Counted from the stretch's first letter, positions 43,399 to 53,765 are shown. The stretch is 64,000 nucleotides of DNA from a bacterium (GCA_035308905.1 DATGFS010000030.1:62001-126000); one strand, 5' to 3'. A program made the numbers and translations. The notes: generated from the sequence alone by a model not told the origin.

Positions 43399-44309
43399 CG
43401 GTCCCGCTCCAGCAGATAGATCGCAAGATCTTCGAGCCGCGCGCTGCGCGCGCCGAGCGGTGCGAGGGCCAGCACCGCGTCGTCCGTCGCCTCCGCCGCG
43501 AGCCGCCGCGACCGCTCGAGGCCGAACACGGCCGGGAACGTCACCTTCGACTGGCTGGCGTCGGCCCCGGTTCCCTTGCCGAGCTTGCCGCTCTCGCCGA
43601 CGACGTCGAGGATATCGTCGATGATCTGGAAGGCGAGGCCCATGTGCTCCCCGTAGCGGTCGAGCGCGCGGAGATCACCCTCCTCGGCTCCGGCAAGCAC
43701 AGCGCCGATCTTCAGGCAGGCCCGGATGAGCGCGCCGGTCTTCAGACGGTGAATCTGACGGACCTCGGCCTCGGCCGGCACGGCGTGGACGGCGAGCAGG
43801 TCGAGCACCTGGCCGCCGACCATCCCTTCACTGCCGATGCCGAGCGTCAACTCGCGAATCGCCCGCACCACCCGGTCCGGCGGACATCCCGGCACGTCGG
43901 CGTTCCGCGCCAGCAGCTCGAACGCATGCGCGTGCAGGGCGTCGCCGGCCAGCACGGCCATCGCCTCGCCGAAGACCACGTGGCAGGTCGGCCGTCCCCG
44001 CCGGACCGCCGAGTCGTCCATGGACGGCAGGTCGTCGTGAATCAGCGAGTAGGTGTGGATCAGCTCGACCGCGCAGGCCGAGGGCAGCACGGCCTCGGGC
44101 GGGGCGCCCGCGACCTCGGCGCCGGCGATGACCAGCATCGGACGCAGCCGCTTGCCGCCGGCAAACACGCTGTACCGCATGGCGCGGTGGACGTCGGCCG
44201 GGGGGGCGCTTTCCGAGGGGAGATACCGGTCCAGGGCGCTCTCGACGAGCCGGCCGTGCTCGGCGAGAACGCTCTCGATGGCGACCGGTCGGCGGGACGT
44301 TTCCGGCAT
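43395..44309 (-). CDS. ispA: Farnesyl diphosphate synthase-type polyprenyl synthetase
   Basis: This 304-aa enzyme condenses IPP with allylic diphosphates. First Asp-rich motif HDDLPSMDD, second FQIIDDILD, with AGGKRLRPML. The residues before the first motif and the two-residue insertion (DDLPSMDD) are those of short-chain bacterial FPP/GGPP synthases. It uses the IPP/DMAPP made by IspH. Confidence 0.92.
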   Translation of the reverse strand: MPETSRRPVAIESVLAEHGRLVESALDRYLPSESAPPADVHRAMRYSVFAGGKRLRPMLVIAGAEVAGAPPEAVLPSACAVELIHTYSLIHDDLPSMDDSAVRRGRPTCHVVFGEAMAVLAGDALHAHAFELLARNADVPGCPPDRVVRAIRELTLGIGSEGMVGGQVLDLLAVHAVPAEAEVRQIHRLKTGALIRACLKIGAVLAGAEEGDLRALDRYGEHMGLAFQIIDDILDVVGESGKLGKGTGADASQSKVTFPAVFGLERSRRLAAEATDDAVLALAPLGARSARLEDLAIYLLERDR

Positions 44310-44315
44310 CCTGGC

Positions 44316-44582
44316 TTAGCGGATCTCGAACTCCTTTCCCTGGCCCGGGTCCGGCTGCCAATCCTGGTGGACGTCGCGTACGAAGGCCCCCGGCGGCCCG
44401 CTGCTCACGGCGTTCACCAGCGCATCGAGCGCGGGACGCTCGCCGTCCGCCACGACCTCGACGCGCCCGTCGGACAGATTGCGCACCCAGCCCCCCACGC
44501 CCAACCGGTGCGCCGTCCGGCGGGTGAACTCACGAAAGCCGACGCCTTGGACCCGGCCGGATACCAAAAGACGCACCCGCAC
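44316..44582 (-). CDS. Acylphosphatase
   Basis: This 88-aa enzyme hydrolyses acyl-phosphates. The signature VSGRVQGVGFREFTRRTAH includes the catalytic Arg, and GWVRNLSDGRVEVVADG carries the catalytic Asn. GTG 44582 lies 12 bases from the nusB stop. Confidence 0.93.
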   Translation of the reverse strand: MRVRLLVSGRVQGVGFREFTRRTAHRLGVGGWVRNLSDGRVEVVADGERPALDALVNAVSSGPPGAFVRDVHQDWQPDPGQGKEFEIR

Positions 44583-44594
44583 TCCGAGGCGCCA

Positions 44595-45017
44595 CTACGG
44601 AGCGGCCTGCCGAACCAGGCGCGGGTCGAGCCGGACGATTCGGCCGAGCATGCCGTTGACGAACCGCCCCGACTCTTCCGTGCTGTACTGCTTCGCCAGC
44701 TCGACCGCCTCGTTGATGATGACGCCGACTGGGGTGTCGGTGTGCTGCAGCTCGAAGATCGCCATGCGGAGCACGTTCCGGTCCACCGTCGCCATGCGCT
44801 CGAGGGTCCAGTGCTCCGCGACGCTGCGGATCAACGCGTCGATCTCCTCGACGTGCCGCCGCGTGCCGCGCACGAGCCCGTCGATGAGCGTCCAATCGTC
44901 CTGCGGCCAGCCCTCTGCGCGCAGGGGTTCGAGGGCGTCGTCGATGCGGCCTTTGCCCAGGTCGACCTGAAAGAGCACGCCGAGCGCGGCCTCACGGGCC
45001 TGGTGGCGCGTACTCAT
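44595..45017 (-). CDS. nusB: Transcription antitermination factor NusB
   Basis: This 140-aa all-helical protein binds boxA RNA with S10 during rRNA transcription. Blocks: RHQAREAALGVLFQVDLG, LERMATVDRNVLRMAIFEL, VIINEAVELAKQYSTEES and FVNGMLGRI. It is the first gene of the operon running through pyrG; a consensus promoter and a terminator lie upstream. Confidence 0.95.
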   Translation of the reverse strand: MSTRHQAREAALGVLFQVDLGKGRIDDALEPLRAEGWPQDDWTLIDGLVRGTRRHVEEIDALIRSVAEHWTLERMATVDRNVLRMAIFELQHTDTPVGVIINEAVELAKQYSTEESGRFVNGMLGRIVRLDPRLVRQAAP

Positions 45018-45039
45018 GCGGGCCCCGCCGAAAACAGAC

Positions 45040-45060
45040 TGACCACCGAGACGGTGGTCA
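45040..45060 (-). terminator. Hairpin between ribF and nusB
   Basis: TGACCACC-GTCTC-GGTGGTCA on the minus strand, a perfect 8-bp stem, followed by GTCTGTTTTC and preceded by a run of A. It should end transcripts coming from ribF, but it also lies inside the nusB leader downstream of the promoter at 45134-45162, so it could work as an attenuator. Confidence 0.5.
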
Positions 45061-45133
45061 GAGACGGCTTTTTTCGGGGCGTGTCGCGCCCCACAGCGCG
45101 CAACATCGGTGTCACATGCTCCTGCACCACCGT

Positions 45134-45162
45134 ATTATACCCGCTCACCCTTCGGCGAGCAA
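45134..45162 (-). promoter_or_regulatory. Promoter of the nusB-pyrG operon
   Basis: TTGCTC (45162-45157), a 17-base spacer, then a perfect TATAAT (45139-45134) on the minus strand. The -35 overlaps the last codons of ribF. The start site would be near 45127, giving a 5' leader of about 110 bases that contains the hairpin at 45040-45060. Confidence 0.65.
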
Positions 45163-46074
45163 CTGCCGGACGGCGTCGACGTCGACGGCGATCTGACGGG
45201 TGAGCGCGGCCGCGTCGGGAAACGCGCGCTCGTCGCGGACGCGCCGCGCGAACTCGAGCGTCATCGGTTCGCCGGCGCAGTCGCCGTCGAAATCGAGCAG
45301 GAAGGTCTCGACGCTGACCCCGCCCCCGCCGAAGGTCGGGCGGGTGCCGATGTTGGTCGCGCCGCCGTAGGGGCGGCCGCGCACGGTGGCGACGGTCGCG
45401 TACACGCCGTGCGCCGGGACGATCTTGCGCGGCTCGACCGCGAGATTGGCCGTCGGCACGCCGATCGTACGGCCGCGTCCTTCGCCGGGGACCACCCGTC
45501 CGGCCAGACGGTAGCGCCGGCCGAGCAGGCGCCCGGCGTCCTCGACGAGGCCTTCCCGCAGCGCGGCGCGTATGCGGCTGCTGCTGACCGGCTCACCGCC
45601 GATAAGCACGGCGGGGACGAGATGGACCGGGACGTCCGCCTCCCGGCCCCACGCCTCCAGCTGGCGCGCCGTCCCCTCGCGGCGGAACCCGAAGGTATAC
45701 GACGACCCCGCGACGATCTCGCGGGCGTCGAGGCGCCCGCGCAGCACGTCGCCGAGCCACGCCGCGGCGGAAATCCGCGAGAACGCGTCGTCGAACGGCA
45801 GCACGAGGGCCGCGTCCAGGCCGAGCGTCTCGAACTGTTCGAGCCGTTCGTCGATTGTGCTGAGGAGGACCGGCTCGCGGCCCGGCCGCAGGACCTCGAG
45901 CGGATGCGGTTCGAACGTCAGCGCCGCGGCCGGCCCGCCGCGCGCCCGCGCGCGCTCGGCGGCGAGCCCGATGACGCGCCGGTGGCCGAGATGAACCCCG
46001 TCGAACGTGCCGAGCGCGAGGACCGGCGCCCGGACCTCGGCCGGCCAGTCAGCGAGGCCGAAGATGCGGCGCAC
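45145..46074 (-). CDS. ribF: Bifunctional riboflavin kinase / FAD synthetase
   Basis: This 309-aa enzyme makes FMN and FAD. N-terminal FMN adenylyltransferase: ALGTFDGVHLGHRRVI, VSSSRIRAAL; C-terminal kinase: GRTIGVPTANL and GVYATVATVRG. GTG 46074 has GGGAGG four bases upstream and overlaps the end of truB by 26 bases. FAD is the cofactor of the EtfA/acyl-CoA dehydrogenase pathway. It is the last gene of the rimP operon. Confidence 0.95.
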   Translation of the reverse strand: MRRIFGLADWPAEVRAPVLALGTFDGVHLGHRRVIGLAAERARARGGPAAALTFEPHPLEVLRPGREPVLLSTIDERLEQFETLGLDAALVLPFDDAFSRISAAAWLGDVLRGRLDAREIVAGSSYTFGFRREGTARQLEAWGREADVPVHLVPAVLIGGEPVSSSRIRAALREGLVEDAGRLLGRRYRLAGRVVPGEGRGRTIGVPTANLAVEPRKIVPAHGVYATVATVRGRPYGGATNIGTRPTFGGGGVSVETFLLDFDGDCAGEPMTLEFARRVRDERAFPDAAALTRQIAVDVDAVRQLLAEG

Positions 46075-47092
46075 GCGGCCTCCCGGGTCCCGCCGGGCGC
46101 GACTGCGGTGCCGGAGCGCCGCCCCCGCCGGCCAATACCTTGAACGGACGGAGCAATCCCTGCTCCACCCGCGCGAGGGCGACGAGCGTGCCGCGCCGGC
46201 TGCGGAGTCGCACCGGCAGCTCATCGGCGAGCGCGTGTCCCGCCTTCCAGGCCGGCACGGGATGCCCGTGCAGCACGTCGCTCACGCTCTGGTCGGAGAG
46301 ATCGACGGCCGGAAGGTGCCCCACGGCGTCGTCCATCGAGATCAGGGCGCCCTCGAGCGCGCCCGCCGCGGCGAGCGCGCCCAACTCCTCGAGGGTGCGC
46401 GCGTGCTCGATCTCGAACGTGCCCGTGCGGGTGCGCACCATGAAGTGCGCGTAGCCGCCCACACCGAGCGCATCCCCGACGTCGGCGCACAACTTGCGGA
46501 TGTACGCGCCCTTGCCGCACGTCACGTGCAGCAGGAGGCGCATCCAGTCGCGGTCGTGGCTTACGATCTCGATTTCGTGGACGACAATCGGCCGCGGCTG
46601 GACGTCCACCACCTCGCCGCGCCGCGCAAGCTCGTAGAGCCGGGCCCCTTCGTGGTGAATGGCCGACACCATCGGCGGCACCTGCAGGATCTCCCCGGTG
46701 AACCGGCGGAGGACGCCTTCCACGGCGGCCCGCCGCGCCCTGTCTGGCGCAGGACCTCCGGTCGCTCCGCGCCCTCCTGCCGGCGGCGCCCCGTCTCGCG
46801 CTGTAATCTCACGGTGGCCGGCCGCGGGCGGCGGCAGTATCTCGCCGTAGGCGTCGCCGGTGCTGGTGCGCACGCCGAGACGCAGCTCGACACGATACTC
46901 CTTATCGACGTCCATCAGGAACTCGCTGAGCCGGGTCGCCCGTCCCAGGCACAGCACGAGCACCCCGGCGGCGCCGGGGTCGAGCGTGCCGGTGTGGCCG
47001 ACGCGCCGGAGCCCCGCAAGGCGTCGCACGGCATCGACGACGTCGTGCGACGTCATCCCCGGCGGCTTCAGGACGTTGAGAACGCCGTCCAC
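46049..47092 (-). CDS. truB: tRNA pseudouridine(55) synthase TruB
   Basis: This 347-aa enzyme makes pseudouridine 55 in the tRNA T-loop. Blocks: VLNVLKPPGMTSHDVV, GHTGTLDPGAAGVL with the catalytic Asp, KEYRVELRLG, and GAYIRKLCADVG. Between the two catalytic halves there is a Gly/Ala/Pro/Arg-rich insertion of about 30 residues (GAPPAGGRGATGGPAP) encoded by a dispersed palindrome (46749-46780). A Gly/Pro-rich tail overlaps the start of ribF. GTG 47092 starts at the conserved motif. Confidence 0.93.
   Translation of the reverse strand: MDGVLNVLKPPGMTSHDVVDAVRRLAGLRRVGHTGTLDPGAAGVLVLCLGRATRLSEFLMDVDKEYRVELRLGVRTSTGDAYGEILPPPAAGHREITARDGAPPAGGRGATGGPAPDRARRAAVEGVLRRFTGEILQVPPMVSAIHHEGARLYELARRGEVVDVQPRPIVVHEIEIVSHDRDWMRLLLHVTCGKGAYIRKLCADVGDALGVGGYAHFMVRTRTGTFEIEHARTLEELGALAAAGALEGALISMDDAVGHLPAVDLSDQSVSDVLHGHPVPAWKAGHALADELPVRLRSRRGTLVALARVEQGLLRPFKVLAGGGGAPAPQSRPAGPGRPRAPHLRPR
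46749..46780. repeat. Dispersed imperfect palindrome, copy B (inside truB)
   Basis: GCAGGACCTCCGGTCG, short middle, GCCCTCCTGC. It is translated in frame as a low-complexity insertion of TruB. Confidence 0.6.
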
Positions 47093-47100
47093 GGCGCGCC

Positions 47101-48069
47101 TCAGGAGACCGCGCCGGCCGCGAGCTCGCGCTGCACCGCGTCCAGCGTGCGGCGCACCACCTCGGGCAGCGGCCCGGTCGCGGTGAACCCGGCCGCGGCT
47201 GCATGGCCCCCGCCGGCGAAGGCTTCGGCGACGACGTTCACCCGCACCCCGGGACGGCCGCGCATGCTGACCCGGATCCCGTCCGGCTCTTCCTTAAACA
47301 ACAGTGCGACCTGGACGCCGCCGATGGCGCGCAGCATCCCGACGATCCCCTCCGACTCTTCCATCGACGTGCCGGACGTCCGCAGCATCTCCTGCGTCAC
47401 CGACGTCCAGGCGATGCGGCCGTCGGGCGATACCTCGAGGCGGCTCAGCGCCATACCCAGCAGCCGCAGCGCGGCGGCGGGACGGTTCTCGTACACCTGC
47501 GTGTAGATGTCCACGGGACGTGCGCCGGCCTGGACCAGATCCGCGGCGATGCGCAGCGTGCGCGGGGTCACGCTCGCGTACCGGAAGCTGCCGGTGTCGG
47601 TGAGGAGGGCGGTGAGCAGGCACGTTGCGCCGTCGGCGTCGATCGGGCCGAGGGCCTGGACGATCGGCGTCACGAGTTCCCCGACCGCCGCGGCGGCCGG
47701 ATCGTAGAGGATCAGATCGCCGTAGCCGCCGTTGCTCATGTGGTGATCGATGTTGATCCACAGCGGCACGCCGACCGCCCGCGCCGCCAGCGCCCCCGCC
47801 CGGTCCGGCGTGCTGCATTCCATGAACACCGCGGCCCCGAACGGCTCATCCGCGGCGAGCGCCGTCACGATCTGGTTCGCGCCGGGCAGAAACCGGTACA
47901 TCTCCGGCACCCCGTCGCTGCTCGCGACCACCGCCTGCTGGCCGCGCGCCCGGAGCGCGCGCGCGAGCGCGAGCGTCGATCCGAGGCAGTCGCCGTCGGG
48001 CGAGACGTGGTTGAGGAGCAGCACCCGCCGGCCCAGAAGCGTTTCCGCGATCCGTTCGGCCGGCGTCAT
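47101..48069 (-). CDS. nrnA: DHH-family oligoribonuclease / pAp phosphatase NrnA
   Basis: This 322-aa enzyme degrades short RNA and 3'-phosphoadenosine 5'-phosphate. DHH motifs: NHVSPDGDCLGS, INIDHHMSNGG; DHHA1 motif: GGGHAAAAGF. In other bacteria NrnA-type enzymes also remove pGpG, the product of HD-GYP/EAL phosphodiesterases, which would connect it to the HD-GYP proteins here; that link is inference. The ATG overlaps the rbfA stop. Confidence 0.92.
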   Translation of the reverse strand: MTPAERIAETLLGRRVLLLNHVSPDGDCLGSTLALARALRARGQQAVVASSDGVPEMYRFLPGANQIVTALAADEPFGAAVFMECSTPDRAGALAARAVGVPLWINIDHHMSNGGYGDLILYDPAAAAVGELVTPIVQALGPIDADGATCLLTALLTDTGSFRYASVTPRTLRIAADLVQAGARPVDIYTQVYENRPAAALRLLGMALSRLEVSPDGRIAWTSVTQEMLRTSGTSMEESEGIVGMLRAIGGVQVALLFKEEPDGIRVSMRGRPGVRVNVVAEAFAGGGHAAAAGFTATGPLPEVVRRTLDAVQRELAAGAVS

Positions 48070-48431
48070 TCGGGGTCCCGGTCGTCGCGCTCCTTGGTAA
48101 CCTGCCGCAGCAGGCGGTTGACGCGGTCGCCCTGCTCGATCGATTCGTCGATCCGGAAGGTCACCTCGGGCGTGTAGCGCAGCCGGATCCGGTGCGCCAG
48201 TTCGGTGCGCACGAACCCCTCCGCGCTCCGCAGGCCCTCCATCGTGCGCGCCTTCGCCTCGGCGTCCCCGTACACGCTCACGAAGATCCGGGCGTGGCGG
48301 AGGTCGGGACTGAGCTCGACGTCGGTGACGGAGACGAACCCGATGCGCGGGTCCCGCATGTTGCGCTGCAGAATCGCGCTGGTTTCCTCTTTGAAGAGCT
48401 CGCGGAGACGGGCGATGCGCGGACTCGTCAT
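48066..48431 (-). CDS. rbfA: Ribosome-binding factor A
   Basis: This 121-aa KH-domain protein assists 16S rRNA 5'-end maturation. Blocks: RIARLRELFKEETSAILQRN, RIGFVSVTDVELSPDLRHA, YTPEVTFRIDESIEQGDRV. ATG 48431 has GGGAGG eight bases upstream; a palindromic repeat separates it from the DUF503 gene. Confidence 0.95.
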   Translation of the reverse strand: MTSPRIARLRELFKEETSAILQRNMRDPRIGFVSVTDVELSPDLRHARIFVSVYGDAEAKARTMEGLRSAEGFVRTELAHRIRLRYTPEVTFRIDESIEQGDRVNRLLRQVTKERDDRDPE

Positions 48432-48462
48432 GACCGGCCCCTCCCTTACCGCTCCCGTCTGC

Positions 48463-48495
48463 GCAGGACCTCCGGCCGCCTTCGCAGCCTCCTGC
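48463..48495. repeat. Dispersed imperfect palindrome, copy C (DUF503-rbfA gap)
   Basis: GCAGGACCTCCGGCCG, short middle, AGCCTCCTGC. It lies between the DUF503 stop and the rbfA ribosome-binding site. Confidence 0.65.
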
Positions 48496-48499
48496 CGGC

Positions 48500-48781
48500 T
48501 CATCGCATCTCGGTGCTGTAGTCGAGCAGCACCAGCTCGCCGTGATGCTCGATCTCGCGCGCCACGCGGGCCAGCACCGAGTCGGCGTGGCGGGTGTCGG
48601 TGCTGACGCAGGCGACCGCCAGCCCGGCGCGCCGCCAGGAGTCCTGATACGTCACTTCGGCCGCCGCGACGTTGAAGCGGTGATGGAGCCGGTCGAGGAT
48701 CGACTTGACGATCCGGCGCTTGTCCTTGATGCTCTGCGTGCCCGGCAGGCCGCACTCGACGTGCAGCACCCCCACCACCAT
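48500..48781 (-). CDS. DUF503 family protein (YlxP-like)
   Basis: This 93-aa protein begins MVVGVLHVECGLPGTQSIKD and contains KRRIVKSILDRLHHRFNVAA and the central WRRAGLAVACVS, all typical of DUF503. The family sits between infB and rbfA in many Firmicutes and is thought to act in ribosome function; its biochemical role is not established. It is 12 bases from the infB stop. Confidence 0.92.
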   Translation of the reverse strand: MVVGVLHVECGLPGTQSIKDKRRIVKSILDRLHHRFNVAAAEVTYQDSWRRAGLAVACVSTDTRHADSVLARVAREIEHHGELVLLDYSTEMR

Positions 48782-48793
48782 GGCCCGCCGCGC

Positions 48794-51310
48794 TTAGGCC
48801 GGCGCCGCCTCCACGGCGAACACCTCGAAGACGTCGCCTTCCTTCACGTCGTTGAACCGCTCGATCTGGATGCCGCACTCGAAGCCTTCGAGCACTTCCC
48901 GCACGTCTTCCTTGAACCGCCGCAGCGAGCCGACGACGCCCTCGTGCACGACGATGCCGTCCCGGATCACGCGCACCTTCGCGCCGCGGGTGATGCGGCC
49001 CGAGGTCACGTAGCTGCCGGCGATCGTGCCCACGCGGCTGATCGAGTAGACGCGCCGGACCTCCACGCGGCCCAGCACCACCTCGACCATCTTGGGCGCC
49101 AGCATGCCGGTCGTCACCTTCTTGATGTCGTCCAACACCTCGTAGATCACGCGGTAGAGGCGGATGTCGACATGCTCCTGCTCGGCGAGTTTCCGCGTCT
49201 GGGGCTCCGGCCGGACGTTGAAGCCGACGATCACGGCCTGGCTGGCCGCGGCGAGCATCACGTCCGATTCGCTGATGTTGCCGACCGCGGCGTGCAGAAT
49301 CGTGATCAGCACCTCGGGGGTGGTGACCCGCTCGATCGCCGGGACGAGCGCCTCGACGGAGCCCTGCACGTCGCCCTTCACGATCACGCGCAGCTCGCGG
49401 CGCTCGGTGATGGTGCCGGTCTCGCGCGAGATCTCCTCGACGCTGAGCTGGCGCGACCGGGCCTGCTCCGCGGCGCGGCGGCGCTCCCGCCGCTCTTCCG
49501 CCACAGCCTTGGCGATGCGCTCGTTGGAGACGGACTCGAGCAGGTCGCCGGCCTGCGGCACGTCGCTCAGGCCGATGATCTCAACCGGGGTGCTCGGGCC
49601 GGCCGTTTCGGTGCGCACCCCGGCCTCGCTCTGCATCGCGCGGATGCGCCCGTAGGTCTCGCCCACCACGACCGCGTCGCCCACGCGCAGCGTCCCGTCC
49701 TGGACCAAGATGGTCGCCACCGGGCCGCGCCCCTTGTCGAGGCGCGCCTCCACGACCGTGGCACGCGCCGGCTTTTCGGGCGTGGCGCGCAGATCGCGCA
49801 GCTCCGCGACCAGCAGAATCATCTCGAGCAGCGTGTCGATCCCCGTGCCCTGCCGCGCCGAGACGGGCACCATGATCGTGTCGCCGCCCCAGTCCTCCGG
49901 CACCAGCCCGAGATCCGAGAGCTGCTGCTTCACGCGGTCCGGATTGGCCTGCGGGATGTCGATCTTGTTGATCGCCACCACGATCGGCACGCGCGCCGCC
50001 TTGGCGTGGTTGATGGCCTCGATCGTCTGCGGCATCACACCGTCGTCGGCCGCGACCACCAGCACGGCGATGTCGGTCACCTGGGCGCCGCGGGCGCGCA
50101 GCGCGGTAAACGCCTCGTGGCCCGGGGTGTCGATGAACGCGATCTTCTTCCCGTTCACCTCGGCCGTGTACGCGCCGATGTGCTGCGTGATCCCGCCGAA
50201 CTCGCGCGCGGCGACGGACGTCTTGCGGATCGCGTCGAGCAGGCTCGTCTTGCCGTGATCGACGTGCCCCATCACCGTGACGATCGGCGGCCGAGGCGTC
50301 GTGCCCTTCTCTTGCGGCGTCGTCTCGGACACCTCGAGGGTCGGCGCCACTTCCTGGACCTGCTCGACGACTCTGGCCTTCGGCGCGTAGTTGAACGCCG
50401 CCATGACCTTCGCCGCCACTTCGAGCGGGATCATGTGGTTGACGCCGGCCAGCACGCCGTTCTCGACGAGCTTCTTCACCACTTCGCCCGCGCCGACGCC
50501 CATCCGGGACGCCAGGTCGCCAACCTGGATCGGGCCGCCGAGCTCGAGATAGCGGACCGGCTGCGGAGCCGCCGGTTCGGCGGGCGCCTGCGGCGGAGGC
50601 GGCGGCGCTTCGACGGGCCTCGCCCGCTCGACCGGACGCGCGGGTTCAGGGGCCGCCGGCAGCGGTTCGAGCGCCGGCCTCGGCGGCGCGGCCGTCGTGC
50701 CGGGCTCGTATCGCGGCGTCTTGCGCACGTCGCCGAACCGGATCGTCTTTTCCTTGGCCGGGGCCGCGGGCGCGGCACCCGCGGGTGCGTGGGCGGCCGG
50801 CCGTTCCCGTGCCGGCGTCGCGGGCCGCTTCGCGTCGGTCTTGCCCTCCGCGGGACGCTTCACCGCCGTGCCGCCGGCGGACGCCGCGGCAGGACGCGCC
50901 GCCGGGCTTCGCCCGGCGGTCTCCGCCGGCTTGCCGGCCGCGGGCCGTGCGGCGGTGCCGGCCGCCGCCGGCTGCGCCGGTTCCGGGGCGGGAGGCGCCG
51001 CCGGCTCAGGCCGGGGCGCGCGGAACACCCGGACGCCCTTTACGTCGGCTCCGTACTTCTCGCGGAGAAAGTCGCTCTGCCGCACCTTATCGTCGGCCAC
51101 GACGCGGGCGGGCCCACGCGCGGGTTCAGGCGAGGAGGATGGTGTACCGGCCGCGGCCGACCCCGACACGACGGCGCGGCGGACCCGCGCCACGGTGTCG
51201 TCGTCGAGAACGGACATGTGGTTGCGAACCGAGACCTTGAGGGTCTCCAGCCGGTCGATAAGTTCCTTGCTGGTCAGGCCGAGTTCCCTGGCCAGCTCGT
51301 GTACCTTCAC
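48794..51310 (-). CDS. infB: Translation initiation factor IF-2
   Basis: In this 838-aa GTPase that places fMet-tRNA on the 30S subunit, an IF2 N-terminal helical domain (1-55) is followed by an unusually long Pro/Ala-rich linker (about 60-245) with several AAP and EPA runs. A second IF2_N domain (about 255-305) and the G domain follow: GHVDHGKT at 348-355, then DTPGHEAF and NKID. The C-terminal half has the beta-barrel and fMet-binding domains ([10 protein letters not shown]). GTG 51310 has GGGGAGGGG five bases upstream. Confidence 0.96.
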   Translation of the reverse strand: MKVHELARELGLTSKELIDRLETLKVSVRNHMSVLDDDTVARVRRAVVSGSAAAGTPSSSPEPARGPARVVADDKVRQSDFLREKYGADVKGVRVFRAPRPEPAAPPAPEPAQPAAAGTAARPAAGKPAETAGRSPAARPAAASAGGTAVKRPAEGKTDAKRPATPARERPAAHAPAGAAPAAPAKEKTIRFGDVRKTPRYEPGTTAAPPRPALEPLPAAPEPARPVERARPVEAPPPPPQAPAEPAAPQPVRYLELGGPIQVGDLASRMGVGAGEVVKKLVENGVLAGVNHMIPLEVAAKVMAAFNYAPKARVVEQVQEVAPTLEVSETTPQEKGTTPRPPIVTVMGHVDHGKTSLLDAIRKTSVAAREFGGITQHIGAYTAEVNGKKIAFIDTPGHEAFTALRARGAQVTDIAVLVVAADDGVMPQTIEAINHAKAARVPIVVAINKIDIPQANPDRVKQQLSDLGLVPEDWGGDTIMVPVSARQGTGIDTLLEMILLVAELRDLRATPEKPARATVVEARLDKGRGPVATILVQDGTLRVGDAVVVGETYGRIRAMQSEAGVRTETAGPSTPVEIIGLSDVPQAGDLLESVSNERIAKAVAEERRERRRAAEQARSRQLSVEEISRETGTITERRELRVIVKGDVQGSVEALVPAIERVTTPEVLITILHAAVGNISESDVMLAAASQAVIVGFNVRPEPQTRKLAEQEHVDIRLYRVIYEVLDDIKKVTTGMLAPKMVEVVLGRVEVRRVYSISRVGTIAGSYVTSGRITRGAKVRVIRDGIVVHEGVVGSLRRFKEDVREVLEGFECGIQIERFNDVKEGDVFEVFAVEAAPA

Positions 51311-51332
51311 CAGAACCCCTCCCCTGTCGGGC

Positions 51333-51361
51333 GCAGGACCTCCGGCCTCGCGGCCTCCTGC
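51333..51361. repeat. Dispersed imperfect palindrome, copy D (ylxR-infB gap)
   Basis: GCAGGACCTCCGGCC-TCGC-GGCCTCCTGC: GCAGGA/TCCTGC and GGCC/GGCC pair, with CCTCC bulged. It lies between the ylxR stop and the infB ribosome-binding site. Confidence 0.7.
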
Positions 51362-51368
51362 GCTTCAC

Positions 51369-51692
51369 TCATTGCTGCTGCTCCTTGAGCGAGACGCGGC
51401 GAACGACGGGCATGCGAGGCGCCGCGGGCCGCACGATCGCTTCTCGCAGCCGCTGCGCGATGTCCTCCGCCAGGGGCTGCGCGAGCGCGCCGGCGAGGCG
51501 TCCGCCCCGCAGGGCGCGATCGATGCACGCGCCGTCCGGACAAACGTAGGCGCCGCGTCCCGAGACCTTCCCCGTGGCGTCGACGCGAACATCGCCCCCG
51601 GGCGTCCGGACCACCCGCACAAGATCGCGCTTCGCCCGGACCCGGCCGCAGGCGACGCACTGCCGCTGCGGGATCTTGCGGACCTTCGGCAC
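51369..51692 (-). CDS. ylxR: YlxR (RnpM-like) RNA-binding protein
   Basis: This 107-aa protein has the YlxR motif QCVACGRVRAKRDLVRVVR and GRGAYVCPDGAC. Family members sit between nusA and infB; in Bacillus the homologue binds RNase P RNA. It lacks the ribosomal L7Ae-like gene that often follows. Confidence 0.93.
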   Translation of the reverse strand: MPKVRKIPQRQCVACGRVRAKRDLVRVVRTPGGDVRVDATGKVSGRGAYVCPDGACIDRALRGGRLAGALAQPLAEDIAQRLREAIVRPAAPRMPVVRRVSLKEQQQ

Positions 51693-51696
51693 CCGG

Positions 51697-52926
<1,230 letters not shown>

Positions 52927-53028
52927 CAGGCACCTCCACCGCCGGCGCACCGCCTGACGGCGAACTCGCCGGCCGCCATGAACCTCATCGCCCGCCCGCG
53001 CCTGCCACCCGGCCGGCGTTCCCCGGAC

Positions 53029-53529
53029 TTATGAGCGCCGCAGATCTTGCCGCAGCACCTCTTCATCGACCACCAGGCGCGCCTGCGCGATCTCGTCCAT
53101 GCCGAAACGCACCTCACGCCCGTCTTCCAACTGCACCGAAACCCGCCCGTCCACCAGGCCCAGCAGCCGGCCCCGGAACCGCCGCTGCCCATCGAGGGGC
53201 GCATGCGCCGTCACCGCGACGGTTCGTCCGGCAAACCGGACGAACTCCGCCGGCTTCCGCAGCGCCCGATCGAGCCCCGGGCTCGCCACTTCCAGCGTGT
53301 AACGCCCGATCGGCAGATCGTACAAGTCGAGCTCACGGCTGAGCGCCTCGCTGAGCCGGGCGCAGTCTTCGATCCCCGCCCCGCCGCTGTCTCGCTCGAC
53401 CAGGACGCGCAGCACCGGACGCCGAGCGTCGCCGGCCAACTCGACGTCGACGATCTCGAGCCCCATGTGGGCTCCGATCGGCGCCGCCAGCGCCTCGACC
53501 TGGCCTGCAATTTCCTGCCGCCTGCTCAC
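53029..53529 (-). CDS. rimP: Ribosome maturation factor RimP
   Basis: This 166-aa protein supports 30S assembly. Blocks: GLEIVDVELAGDARRPVLRV, GIEDCARLSEALSRELDL, YTLEVASPGLDRALRKPAEF, and FRGRLLGLVDGRV. GTG 53529 is close to GAAGG. It is the first gene of the operon ending at ribF; a 175-base leader precedes it. Confidence 0.94.
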   Translation of the reverse strand: MSRRQEIAGQVEALAAPIGAHMGLEIVDVELAGDARRPVLRVLVERDSGGAGIEDCARLSEALSRELDLYDLPIGRYTLEVASPGLDRALRKPAEFVRFAGRTVAVTAHAPLDGQRRFRGRLLGLVDGRVSVQLEDGREVRFGMDEIAQARLVVDEEVLRQDLRRS

Positions 53530-53562
53530 CTTCAGCCCCTTCGACGCCCCGAAGAAACGAAA

Positions 53563-53583
53563 GAGTGGGTGTCCTACCCACTC
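53563..53583 (-). promoter_or_regulatory. Hairpin in the rimP leader, possible attenuator
   Basis: GAGTGGGT-AGGAC-ACCCACTC on the minus strand is a perfect 8-bp stem, followed by TTTCGTTTCTTC. It lies between the promoter at 53710-53738 and rimP, 34 bases before the start codon, in the arrangement of an intrinsic terminator inside a leader. Confidence 0.5.
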
Positions 53584-53709
53584 CTCGCAGACGCGCCGAC
53601 TTGATGCCGTTACTACCGCACGCCCGTTCGCCGAGGCCTACGCCCGGTCGTGCAGCGTACGCCGGCGCTACCCCCCGGGCTCTGCGTTCTGCTCGAACTG
53701 CCGAAAAAA

Positions 53710-53738
53710 AGTATACCACATGCGGCCCGGGCCAACAA
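53710..53738 (-). promoter_or_regulatory. Promoter of the rimP-nusA-infB-ribF operon
   Basis: TTGTTG (53738-53733), a 17-base spacer, then TATACT (53715-53710) on the minus strand, followed by a T-run. The start would be near 53703, giving a leader of about 175 bases. Confidence 0.65.
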
Positions 53739-53765
53739 CCGGCCGGATCACGCGGCGCTCCGCCG

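Noticed and set aside
48542-51388. 948-codon plus-strand open frame
   Set aside because: It is the antisense shadow of infB, rich in Arg, His and Asp, with no recognisable domain.
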